From: Sphaerotilus sulfidivorans
Lineage (GTDB): Bacteria; Pseudomonadota; Gammaproteobacteria; Burkholderiales; Burkholderiaceae_C
NCBI RefSeq assembly: GCF_013426975.1
Contig: NZ_JACCPY010000001.1
Coordinates: 124,001-188,000 of the forward strand
DNA length: 64,000 nt
Direction of reading: 5' to 3'
The notes beneath the pieces are model-generated. The model saw only the letters and a list, made by a program, of their open reading frames with translations, ran no database searches and was not told the DNA's origin. The position numbers and the translations under genes were made by a program. Below are positions 48,699 through 56,326 of the stretch, in pieces; positions within the stretch are counted from its first letter, which is position 1, and the number at the start of each line of letters is the position of its first letter.

Positions 48699-49433
48699 AT
48701 GAGCACCACCGCCGACCTGATCCGCGTCCTCAAGGCCGAACTGAAGAGCGCCGGCATCACCTATGCCGCGCTGGCGGCGCAGCTCGGCATGGCCGAGTCC
48801 AGCGTCAAGCGCATGTTCGCGCAGGGCGACATGCCGCTGTCGCGCATCGACGCGATCTGCCGGGTGCTGCGCACCGACTTCGCCGAGCTCTCGCGCCGGC
48901 TCGCCGACGAGCAGCCCGCGCGCACGGAGCTGACGCAGGAGCAGGAGCGCGCGGTCGTGGCCGACCGGCGTCTGCTGCTGGCGGCGATCTGCTGCCTGAG
49001 CCAGTGGACCTTCGAGCAGATGCTGGCCAGCTACCGCTACGAGCCGGCCGAGCTGGTGGGCCTGCTGCTGCAGCTCGACCGGCTGGGCATCATCGAGCTG
49101 CGCGAGCACAACCGCTACCGGCTCAAGGTCAGCAAGACCTTCCGCTGGCGCCCGCACGGGCCGGTGATGCAGTTCTTCCGCGCCGAGGTGGTGCCGGACT
49201 ATTTCCGCGGCGGCTTCGACGGCGAGGGCGAGCAGCTGATGCTGGTGCACGGCGAGATCAACCGCGCGCTGGCACCGGTCTTCAACGAGCGCCTGGCGCG
49301 CCTGGGCGCCGACTTCGCGCGCCAGCACCTGGCCGACCAGCGCCTGCCCGAAGACCAGAAGCAGCCCTTCACGATGGTGCTGGGCCTGCGCTCATGGCTG
49401 TTCGGGCCGTTCCGCGATCTGCGGCGGCCGTAA
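48699..49433 (+). CDS. XRE-family transcriptional regulator
   Basis: A 244-residue DNA-binding protein with an N-terminal helix-turn-helix (about 6-65; ITYAALAAQLGMAESSVKRMFAQGD) and a C-terminal effector or dimerisation region of about 170 residues with no recognised enzyme motif. It diverges from yiaA, and a perfect inverted repeat lies between them. The most likely role is control of itself and yiaA. The signal it senses cannot be read. Confidence 0.85.
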   Translation: MSTTADLIRVLKAELKSAGITYAALAAQLGMAESSVKRMFAQGDMPLSRIDAICRVLRTDFAELSRRLADEQPARTELTQEQERAVVADRRLLLAAICCLSQWTFEQMLASYRYEPAELVGLLLQLDRLGIIELREHNRYRLKVSKTFRWRPHGPVMQFFRAEVVPDYFRGGFDGEGEQLMLVHGEINRALAPVFNERLARLGADFARQHLADQRLPEDQKQPFTMVLGLRSWLFGPFRDLRRP

Positions 49434-49519
49434 GGCCAGCGCGCCCCTGGGCAGGCCAGAATCGACCCTTTTCCTCTTGCATTGCCCCCACTCCTGCAGC
49501 GACGAGCACGACAAGCACA

Positions 49520-50548
49520 ATGGCCAGCACGATCAAGGATGTCGCCCGCCTGGCGGGCGTGGGTGTCGGAACCGCCTCGCGGGTGATCTCGGGCAAGGGC
49601 CCGGTCGCGCCGGAGACGGCCGCACGGGTGCAGCAGGCCATCCAGACGCTGGGCTTCCGGCCCTCGAGCATCGCGCGTGCGCTGTCGCGCAAGAGCCTGG
49701 ACATGCTGGGCGTGTACGTGCCGCAGTACCAGGGCCTGTTCCACGGCGCGGTGCTCGAGACGATCGGACGCGAGCTGCGCGATGTCGACCGCCACATGGT
49801 CACCGCCAGCGGCGGCGCCTGCGGCGACGCGCGGCTGCAGGCGCTCGACGGCATCGACTTCCTGCGCCAGCGCGAATGCGACGGTCTGCTGCTGATGAGC
49901 CACGCGCTGCACGACGACGACCTCCGCCAGCTGCATGCGCAGATGCCGCAGATCGCGGTGCTCAACCGCATCGTGCCCGGGCTGGAATCGGTGTGCTTCT
50001 CGAGCGACCACGCGCTCGGCGGCCGGCTGGCCGCGCAGTGCCTGCTCGAAGCCGGGCACCGCGAGGTCGCCATCATCAGCGGCCCGCACCACGCGCCCGA
50101 CAACGAGGCGCGGCTGCACGGCTTTCTCGACACGCTCGGGGCGGCCGGCGTGCGGGTGCCCTCCGAGCACATCATCACCGGCGACTTCACGCCGGCCTCC
50201 GGGCGGGCGGCCGCCGAGGCGCTGCTGGCGCGCTGCGGCCCGGCGCCCCTGCCCTTCTCGGCGCTGTTCTGCGCCAACGACCCGATGGCCATCGCGGCGA
50301 TCAGCGTGCTCGCGGCCGCCGGCCTGCGCGTGCCCGAGGACCTGTCGGTGATCGGCTACGACGACTGCGAGTTCGCCGCCCATGTCTGGCCGGCGCTCAC
50401 CACGGTGCGCATCGACATCGGCGCGGTCGCCACGCAGGCCACGCGCGACCTGATCAACCGCTGCTACGGCCGCGACCGCCCGGTGATCCGCGATGTCGCG
50501 CCCGAACTGGTGCGGCGGCAGTCGGTGCGCCGGGTCGACGCGGCCTGA
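49520..50548 (+). CDS. LacI-family transcriptional regulator
   Basis: Repressor-type protein of 342 residues. The N-terminal helix-turn-helix reads TIKDVARLAGVGVGTASRVISG, followed by the hinge FRPSSIARALSRK and a periplasmic-binding-like sensor domain with VFCANDPMAI-type region (FCANDPMAIAAI) and SVIGYDDCEFA. Its ligand is probably a sugar or related metabolite. No catabolic operon is adjacent; the next gene is a pirin. A CAGAAT hexamer at 49457-49462 may be its -10 element. Confidence 0.92.
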   Translation: MASTIKDVARLAGVGVGTASRVISGKGPVAPETAARVQQAIQTLGFRPSSIARALSRKSLDMLGVYVPQYQGLFHGAVLETIGRELRDVDRHMVTASGGACGDARLQALDGIDFLRQRECDGLLLMSHALHDDDLRQLHAQMPQIAVLNRIVPGLESVCFSSDHALGGRLAAQCLLEAGHREVAIISGPHHAPDNEARLHGFLDTLGAAGVRVPSEHIITGDFTPASGRAAAEALLARCGPAPLPFSALFCANDPMAIAAISVLAAAGLRVPEDLSVIGYDDCEFAAHVWPALTTVRIDIGAVATQATRDLINRCYGRDRPVIRDVAPELVRRQSVRRVDAA

Positions 50549-50614
50549 GGGGAAAGGCGTCGGGGCGTACAGTCCGGGAACCCCGTCACCCGGGCCCGCC
50601 GGCCCGCCCCGACC

Positions 50615-51658
50615 ATGTCCACGCCCGACGCCGATCTGCCCGCACCGACCTTCCTGCCCCTCGGCTTCCCCTGGCCGACGCAGGACCCCTTCCTCTTCTG
50701 CGTCCACCACGACGACCGCTACCCCGCCGGCAACGGCCGCTTCGGCCCGGCGGCGTCGCTGGCCGGCCGCCAGATCGGCAGCGACTTCTCCTGCCGCGAC
50801 GGCTGGAGCATGTACCACGGCCAGTCGGTCCCCGGCTTCCCAGCCCACCCGCACCGCGGCTTCGAGACGGTGACGCTGGTGCGCACCGGCCGCATCGACC
50901 ATGCCGACTCGGCCGGCGCTGCGGCGCGCTACGGCGACGGCGACGTGCAGTGGCTGACCGCCGGGCGCGGCATCCAGCACAGCGAGATGTTCCCGCTGCT
51001 GCGCACCGACGCGCCCAACCCGCTCGACCTGTTCCAGATCTGGCTGAACCTGCCGGCGCGCAGCAAGTTCGCCGAGCCGCACTTCACGATGTTCTGGGCC
51101 GACACGATGCCCCGCCACGTCGAGACCGATGCCGAGGGCCGGCGCGCCAAGCTGCTGTGCGTGGCCGGCGCCCTGCCCGATCTGGCCGCCCCGCCCAGCC
51201 CGCCGCCCGACTCCTGGGCCAGCGTGGCCGAGGCCGACGTGGCGATCTGGACGCTCAGGCTCGACGCCGGCGCGCGGCTGACGCTGCCGGCCGCGCGGGG
51301 TGGCGCGGCGACGAAGCGCCGGCTCTATTTCTTCCTCGGCGACGGCCTGCGCATCGCAGACCAGCCGGTGCCGGGCCACTGCGCGATCGACCTCGCCGCC
51401 GAGCGGCCGGCCGAGATCGTCAACACCAGCACCACGCCGGCCGAGCTGCTGATGCTGCAGGGCCGCCCGATCGGCGAGCCGGTGGCGCAGTACGGCCCCT
51501 TCGTGATGAACACCCAGGCCGAGATCCGCCAGGCCTTCGCCGACTACCAGCGCACCGGCTTCGGCGGCTGGTCCTGGGACGACGCCGCGCCGGTGCACGG
51601 ACCGGACGCCGCCCGCTTCGCCCGGCACCCGGACGGCCGCGTCGAGCGGCCGGAGTGA
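50615..51658 (+). CDS. Pirin-family protein
   Basis: Cupin-fold protein of 347 residues. The N-terminal pirin domain has the metal site FPAHPHRGFETVTLVRTG and the following GDVQWLTAGRGIQHSEMF; the C-terminal part (after about 230) has RLYFFLGDG and AELLMLQGRPIGEPVAQYGPFVMN. Bacterial pirins bind iron and some act as quercetinases or redox sensors. The conserved histidines are all present. It stands alone between a LacI regulator and a REP-like pair. Confidence 0.9.
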   Translation: MSTPDADLPAPTFLPLGFPWPTQDPFLFCVHHDDRYPAGNGRFGPAASLAGRQIGSDFSCRDGWSMYHGQSVPGFPAHPHRGFETVTLVRTGRIDHADSAGAAARYGDGDVQWLTAGRGIQHSEMFPLLRTDAPNPLDLFQIWLNLPARSKFAEPHFTMFWADTMPRHVETDAEGRRAKLLCVAGALPDLAAPPSPPPDSWASVAEADVAIWTLRLDAGARLTLPAARGGAATKRRLYFFLGDGLRIADQPVPGHCAIDLAAERPAEIVNTSTTPAELLMLQGRPIGEPVAQYGPFVMNTQAEIRQAFADYQRTGFGGWSWDDAAPVHGPDAARFARHPDGRVERPE

Positions 51659-51688
51659 CACGCTGCCCGTCCCGTCACCCCAAAGTCC

Positions 51689-51718
51689 CGTCACCCCCGC
51701 GCAGGCGGGGGCCCACGC
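51689..51718. repeat. REP-like palindromic element, copy C
   Basis: CCCCCGC/GCGGGGG stem around GCAG (51694-51711) preceded by CGTCA, that is, in the opposite orientation to the other copies. With copy D, 33 bases away, it forms an inverted pair in the gap between the convergent pirin and PhoX-type genes. Confidence 0.75.
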
Positions 51719-51743
51719 AGGGCACGGCGGCGGCGACTCGTAG

Positions 51744-51767
51744 GTTCCCGCCTTCGCGGAATGACGG
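51744..51767. repeat. REP-like palindromic element, copy D
   Basis: TTCCCGC-CTTC-GCGGAA with one imperfect position, followed by TGACGG. It is the inverted partner of copy C, giving a BIME-like arrangement between two convergent genes. Confidence 0.65.
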
Positions 51768-51787
51768 GGCTGCGGCGGGAGCGCCGC

Positions 51788-53617
51788 TCAGCCGCCGATC
51801 ACCCCGCCGTCGTCCTTGGTCACCACCACCGTCGCCGAGCGAGGGCGGCCGCCGGGCGCGGGCCAGCCGGGGTCGGGGTGCTGGATGTTGAGGAAGAGCG
51901 TGCGGCCGTCAGGCGTGATCACCGGGCCGGTGACCTCGCAGCCCGGCGGCGCGACCAGGAAGCGGCGCATCTGCGGCCCGCCCGGCGCCACCGGATCGCA
52001 GGCCAGCAGCTGGTTGCGCGGCAGCCAGAGCCGCTCGCCGGGCGCGGCCTCCAGCATCGGCGCCGCGTCGGTGGCCACCCAGAGCCGGCCGAAGGGGTCG
52101 ACCGTCAGGCCGTCGGGGCCGCTGAAGGCGTCGCCCGCGGTCTCGCCGCCGCCCAGGGCCACGATGTCCCACTGGAAGGTCTCGGCCGCCAGGTCGCCGC
52201 CGTGGCGCCAGCGCAGGATGTGGCCGGTCGGGTTGGGCGCACGCGGATTGGCCGCGTCCGCGCCGGGCAGGCCGGGCTTGCCGCGCTGCGCGTTGTTGGT
52301 CAGCGAGACGAAGACCTCGCCGGTGACCGGGCTGATCGCGGTCCACTCGGGACGGTCCATCTTCGTGCCGCCGAGGCGGTCGCTGGCCTCGCGGGTGCGG
52401 ATCACCACCTCGCCCTGGTCGGCAAAGCCGTTCTCGGGCGTCAGCCCGCCCTGCCCGTGCGTCAGCGCCAGCCAGCGCCCGCGGCCCTGGGCATCGAAGC
52501 GCGCGACGCTGAGCGTGCCGTGATCGAGCAGGTCGCGGTTGGCCGCGAAGCCGCCGGGGCGGACCCGGTCGCGGCTGACGAAGCGGTAGATGTATTCGAA
52601 GCGCGCGTCCTCGCCCATGAAGACCACCGCGCGGCCGTCCTTCGACACGCCGGTGGCGGCGCCTTCGTGCACCGCGCGGCCCAGCGCGGTGCGCTTGACC
52701 GGGGTCATCGTCGGATCGTGGGGATCGATCTCGACCACCCAGCCGAAGCGGTGGAACTCGTTGGGATGGCGGCGCAGGTCGAAGCGCTCGTCGTGCAGAT
52801 GCCAGCGCGCCCAGTTGCCGCGCCCGCCCGCCTGCAGGCCCCAGCGCCGCTGCGAGGCATCCAGCTCGGCCGGCGGCTCGAAATAGCCCTGGATGTTCTC
52901 CTCGCAGGTGAGGTAGGTGCCCCAGGGCGTGGCGTTGGCGGCGCAGTTGGCAAAGGTGCCCAGAATGCGCCGGCCCTCGGGATCGGCGGCGGTGCGCAGC
53001 AGCGCGTGGCCTGCGGCCGGGCCGCTCACCGACATCGGCGTGCGGGCGGTGATGCGCCGCGCCTGGCGCGAGGGCCGCACCACCGACCAGGCGGCGGCCG
53101 CGCCCTCGCTGCGCACCTCGATCACCGACACGCCATGCGCGGCCTGCGAGCGCGCGACCTGCTCCGGCGTGCGCGCGCCGCCCGCCAGCGAGGCGTCATC
53201 GCGGTGCAGCAGGCGCTCGTCGGTGTATTCATGGTTCAGCGCCAGCAGGCCGTGACGGCCGTTCAGCACGCCGCGCCCGCCCAGCGGGAAGAAGGCCATG
53301 CCGTCGTGATGCATGCCGGCCTGCAGCGTCTGCTCGGCCGGCGTCGGCACCGCATCGCTGCGCCACGGCGGGACGGCGGCCTGCCCGGTGGCGTCGCCCC
53401 AGGCGTAGAGCACCCGCGCGGTGTAGCCCGGCGGCACCGCCAGCGGCGCCTCCACCGTCATCGGCACCGGCGTGAAGGCCAGTGCCGGCGTCGTGCCGGT
53501 GCGGCCTGCCTGCGCCCGCCCGGCGCCCAGGCTGGCCAGCATCATCCAGGCCGCCGTCGCGCCCAGCCCGCGCCGGCGTGCCGGATCGGCCGGAAGAAGA
53601 TCGTCGGCTTCGGTCAT
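51788..53617 (-). CDS. PhoX-family (DUF839) alkaline phosphatase-like protein
   Basis: Exported protein of 609 residues. A twin-arginine type leader (RRRGLGATAAWMMLASLGAG, near 14-33) points to Tat export. LLALNHEYTDERLL, TPWGTYLTCEENIQGYF, GWVVEIDPHDP and GRAVHEGAATGVS are landmarks of the PhoX family, which hydrolyses phosphomonoesters with calcium and iron. The ATG at 53617 overlaps the CoA-transferase stop as ATGA and has GAAGG 8 bases upstream; an ATG 9 bases earlier is the alternative. Actual substrate unknown. Confidence 0.87.
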   Translation of the reverse strand: MTEADDLLPADPARRRGLGATAAWMMLASLGAGRAQAGRTGTTPALAFTPVPMTVEAPLAVPPGYTARVLYAWGDATGQAAVPPWRSDAVPTPAEQTLQAGMHHDGMAFFPLGGRGVLNGRHGLLALNHEYTDERLLHRDDASLAGGARTPEQVARSQAAHGVSVIEVRSEGAAAAWSVVRPSRQARRITARTPMSVSGPAAGHALLRTAADPEGRRILGTFANCAANATPWGTYLTCEENIQGYFEPPAELDASQRRWGLQAGGRGNWARWHLHDERFDLRRHPNEFHRFGWVVEIDPHDPTMTPVKRTALGRAVHEGAATGVSKDGRAVVFMGEDARFEYIYRFVSRDRVRPGGFAANRDLLDHGTLSVARFDAQGRGRWLALTHGQGGLTPENGFADQGEVVIRTREASDRLGGTKMDRPEWTAISPVTGEVFVSLTNNAQRGKPGLPGADAANPRAPNPTGHILRWRHGGDLAAETFQWDIVALGGGETAGDAFSGPDGLTVDPFGRLWVATDAAPMLEAAPGERLWLPRNQLLACDPVAPGGPQMRRFLVAPPGCEVTGPVITPDGRTLFLNIQHPDPGWPAPGGRPRSATVVVTKDDGGVIGG

Positions 53618-54792
53618 CGCGTCCATCCTTCGCCGTCGTGTTCCCCCAGGCGCGGCGCCGGCCGGAACAGGCCGCCGGGCGTGTCGCCGAGCTTCGGGAC
53701 CACGCCAGGCACCTCCAGCGCCAGCCCGTCGGCGGTGACGATGCGCTCGATCATCTGCCGCGCGCGGTAGTGCGGATCGGCGGCGATGTCGCGCACGGTG
53801 TAGATGCGCCCGACCGGCACCTGCACCGCCTGCAGCGCGGCCACCACCGCGTCGACCGGGCGCTGCACCGTCCACTGCGTGATCGCCGCGTCGATCTCGT
53901 CGACCCGGGCGACGCGGCCGGCGTTGCTGGCCAGATCCGGCGCCTCGGCCAGATCGGCGCGGCCGATGGCGCTCATCAGCCGGCGGTAGATCGAGTCGCC
54001 GTTGCCGCCGATGACCACCTGGCCGTCGGCGCAGCGGTAGGCATTGCTCGGCGCGATGCCGGGCAAGGCCGAGCCGGCCGGCTCGCGCACCGCGCCGAAG
54101 GCGCTGTACTCGGGCAGCAGGCTTTCCATGCAGTTGAAGACCGCCTCGAACAGCGCCACGTCGACCACCTGGCCGCGCCCGGTGCGCGCTCGCGCCTGCA
54201 GCGCCAGCAGCACGCCGATGACGCCGTGCAGCGCCGCCAGCGTGTCTCCCAGGCTGACGCCGGCGCGCACCGGCGCACGGCCCGGCTCGCCCATCAAGTG
54301 GCGCATGCCGCCCATCGCCTCGGCCACGACCGCGAAGCCCGGCAGGTCGCGGTAGGGGCCGGTCTGCCCGTAGCCGCTGATGCGCAGCATGATCAGGCCG
54401 GGGTTGTCGCGCGCCAGATCGTCGAAGCCCAGGCCCCACTTCTCCATCGTGCCGGGCTTGAAGTTCTCGATCAGCACATCGCACTCGGCGGCCAGGCGGC
54501 GCACGTCGGCGCGGCCCTGCTCGGTGCGCAGGTCGAGCGCGACGCTCTTCTTGTTGCGGCTCTGCACCTGCCACCAGACGCTGGTGCCATCGTGCAGCAG
54601 GCGCCACTGGCGCAGCGGATCGCCGGTGCCGGGCGGCTCGACCTTGATGACCTCGGCGCCGAAGTCGCCCAACGTCTTGCCGGCGAAGGGTCCGGCGATG
54701 AGCTGGCCGAGCTCGAGCACCTTCAGCCCGGCCAGCGGGCTGCGCGAACGGGCGGCGTCGGAGGAATGGGAGGGGGTGGCGGTATCGGACAT
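53614..54792 (-). CDS. CaiB/BaiF (class III) CoA-transferase
   Basis: A 392-residue enzyme that moves CoA between acids. LAGLKVLELGQLIAGPFA at the start, DFGAEVIKVEPP, NFKPGTMEKWGLG and GVSLGDTLAALHG, with the aspartate expected to form the acyl intermediate, fit the family. It is coupled downstream to the PhoX-type gene by ATGA, an odd pairing. The CoA donor and acceptor cannot be read. It starts 43 bases after the ZorC-like gene, so it may lie on the same transcript. Confidence 0.9.
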   Translation of the reverse strand: MSDTATPSHSSDAARSRSPLAGLKVLELGQLIAGPFAGKTLGDFGAEVIKVEPPGTGDPLRQWRLLHDGTSVWWQVQSRNKKSVALDLRTEQGRADVRRLAAECDVLIENFKPGTMEKWGLGFDDLARDNPGLIMLRISGYGQTGPYRDLPGFAVVAEAMGGMRHLMGEPGRAPVRAGVSLGDTLAALHGVIGVLLALQARARTGRGQVVDVALFEAVFNCMESLLPEYSAFGAVREPAGSALPGIAPSNAYRCADGQVVIGGNGDSIYRRLMSAIGRADLAEAPDLASNAGRVARVDEIDAAITQWTVQRPVDAVVAALQAVQVPVGRIYTVRDIAADPHYRARQMIERIVTADGLALEVPGVVPKLGDTPGGLFRPAPRLGEHDGEGWTR

Positions 54793-54835
54793 GGCACCGA
54801 ATCTACCGCGACACGCCGCCCGCCGGCACCAGGGG

Positions 54836-55528
54836 CTAGGCCAGACAGGTCTCGAACTCGCCGACTGGCACCGGCGGCCGCGTTGGCACCTGCGGCAGCG
54901 CCCGCATCACCGCACGCCCCAGCGCCGAGCGGAAGAAGTCCGGCCACAGCCCATGCCGGGCCAGCCAGCCGGACGACAGGCCGTCATGCGCCTTCAGATC
55001 GGCAGCCAGGCCAGCGACCGCCTTCGACGGCGTGAACAGGCTGGTCGCCCGGTCGAGCGCGGCGATGCGGCGCGCCCAGGCATCGCCCGGGGCGTCGCCG
55101 ACGCCGGCCCAGCTGCGCGCCAGCGACGCGGCGAAGGAGCGCAGCAGCGGCCCGTCCTGGTCGAAGCCGTTGGCATAGCCGGCGAGCAGTTCGACCCGCC
55201 AGCGCGCCGCCGCGGCAGCATCGCCCCGCGCCAGCGCCGCCGGCAGCACCTGCTGCCAGTACAGCGCGATCCGCTCCGGCTCGACCAGCGGCAGCGGATC
55301 TTCGCCGTCCACCCAGAAGGCCAGCGGCAGCCGGCGCCATTCGGCGCGCGCCAGACCCCGGCGCGGATCGGCGCCCGCCTGCGCCAGGCGCTGGCGCAGC
55401 AGCACCCCCAGCCGCTGCGCGTCGCCCGGCACCGGATCGACCGGCGGCGCGGGATCGGGGCGGCGCAGCTGAGCCGCCAGCGCCTCGACCGCCGCAGCAG
55501 TCTGCGACCAGTGTTCGGCGGCGCTCAT
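54836..55528 (-). CDS. ZorB-coupled protein, possibly a shortened ZorC
   Basis: A 230-residue protein, all helical in appearance, with no membrane helix or known catalytic motif. It overlaps the ZorB-like gene as ATGA, so it belongs to that operon. The spacing of LLAGYANGFDQDGPLLRSFA (near 114-133) and SLFTPSKAVAGLAADL with a later GLWPDFFRSALGRAV resembles, by eye, the N-terminal part of ZorC (EH-signature) proteins, which are about twice as long. If so, the C-terminal half is missing. The alternative is an unrelated third component. The match is weak and needs a profile search. Confidence 0.5.
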   Translation of the reverse strand: MSAAEHWSQTAAAVEALAAQLRRPDPAPPVDPVPGDAQRLGVLLRQRLAQAGADPRRGLARAEWRRLPLAFWVDGEDPLPLVEPERIALYWQQVLPAALARGDAAAAARWRVELLAGYANGFDQDGPLLRSFAASLARSWAGVGDAPGDAWARRIAALDRATSLFTPSKAVAGLAADLKAHDGLSSGWLARHGLWPDFFRSALGRAVMRALPQVPTRPPVPVGEFETCLA

Positions 55529-56307
55529 CGCGAGGCGGCCGCGTCGGCGGCGCGGGCCCGGGTCAGCGTGGCCTCCAGCTCGGAAGGCGTGCGGTAGGTC
55601 AGCACGATGCGCAGATCGACGCGGCGGTTGCGTGCATCCGTCGGATCGATGCCGGGCAGCAGGCGCTTGTCGCCATAGGCGCTGAAGGAGAACAGCGGCT
55701 GCGCCAGCCGGTTGCGGTAGCCGTTCAGCGGGCTCTGCTCGACCAGCGCCGCATGCACCGCCCGCGCGCGGTCCAGCGACAGGCTGGTGTTGTCGTAGGC
55801 GCCGCGCGCCATCGGGCGGCTATCGGTGTGGCCCTCGATGTAGATGGTGTCGATCTCGTGGCCGGCGCGGTTGCCGGCGCAGCCGCTGGCCACCTTCTGG
55901 TTGGCCACATAGCAGGGCAGCACCTCGACCAGCCCGTCGACCGCCGCATGCAGCGCCGCACGCCCCTGGGCCCCCAGCTCGGCACGGCCGATCGGGAACA
56001 GCACATCCTCCGGCAGCGAGATCACGCCGGTGACCGGATCGATGCGCACCGTCGGCATCGCCGCCAGCATCGCCTGGCCGATGGTGTCGGTCACCTTGCC
56101 GCGCGGATCGGCCTGGCCGCGCAGCTCGTTCTTGCTCGCCTCGATCTCGATGGCCTGGCGGCGCTGCTCCAGCGCCAGCACCACCACCAGGATGATGAAG
56201 ACGAAGAGCAGACCGATCATCAGGTCGGAGGCCGAGGCCAGATAGCCGCCCTCGCCCCGGGCGGGAGCGCCGGGAGCCGCAGGCGCGGTGCGTCGGGTCA
56301 TCAGCAT
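55525..56307 (-). CDS. ZorB-like (MotB/OmpA) stator protein
   Basis: Inner-membrane protein of 260 residues. A short cytoplasmic tail leads to one helix (about 26-46, SASDLMIGLLFVFIILVVV) whose Asp28 at the start is the expected proton-carrying residue. The C-terminal part (about 85-240) is an OmpA-like peptidoglycan-binding domain with YIEGHTDSRP, SLSLDRARAV and DARNRRVDLRI. This is the plan of ZorB in Zorya anti-phage systems. It follows the ZorA-like gene by 19 bases. The ATG at 56307 or the one 6 bases inside could be the start. Confidence 0.85.
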   Translation of the reverse strand: MLMTRRTAPAAPGAPARGEGGYLASASDLMIGLLFVFIILVVVLALEQRRQAIEIEASKNELRGQADPRGKVTDTIGQAMLAAMPTVRIDPVTGVISLPEDVLFPIGRAELGAQGRAALHAAVDGLVEVLPCYVANQKVASGCAGNRAGHEIDTIYIEGHTDSRPMARGAYDNTSLSLDRARAVHAALVEQSPLNGYRNRLAQPLFSFSAYGDKRLLPGIDPTDARNRRVDLRIVLTYRTPSELEATLTRARAADAAASR

Positions 56308-56326
56308 GATCGTCGTCGCTCCGGGA

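Noticed and set aside
54836-55528. Assignment of the third Zorya-like gene as DUF2894 or ZorE nuclease
   Set aside because: No HNH or other nuclease motif is visible, and the sequence does not resemble the Q/R-rich DUF2894 proteins. A shortened ZorC is only a possibility.
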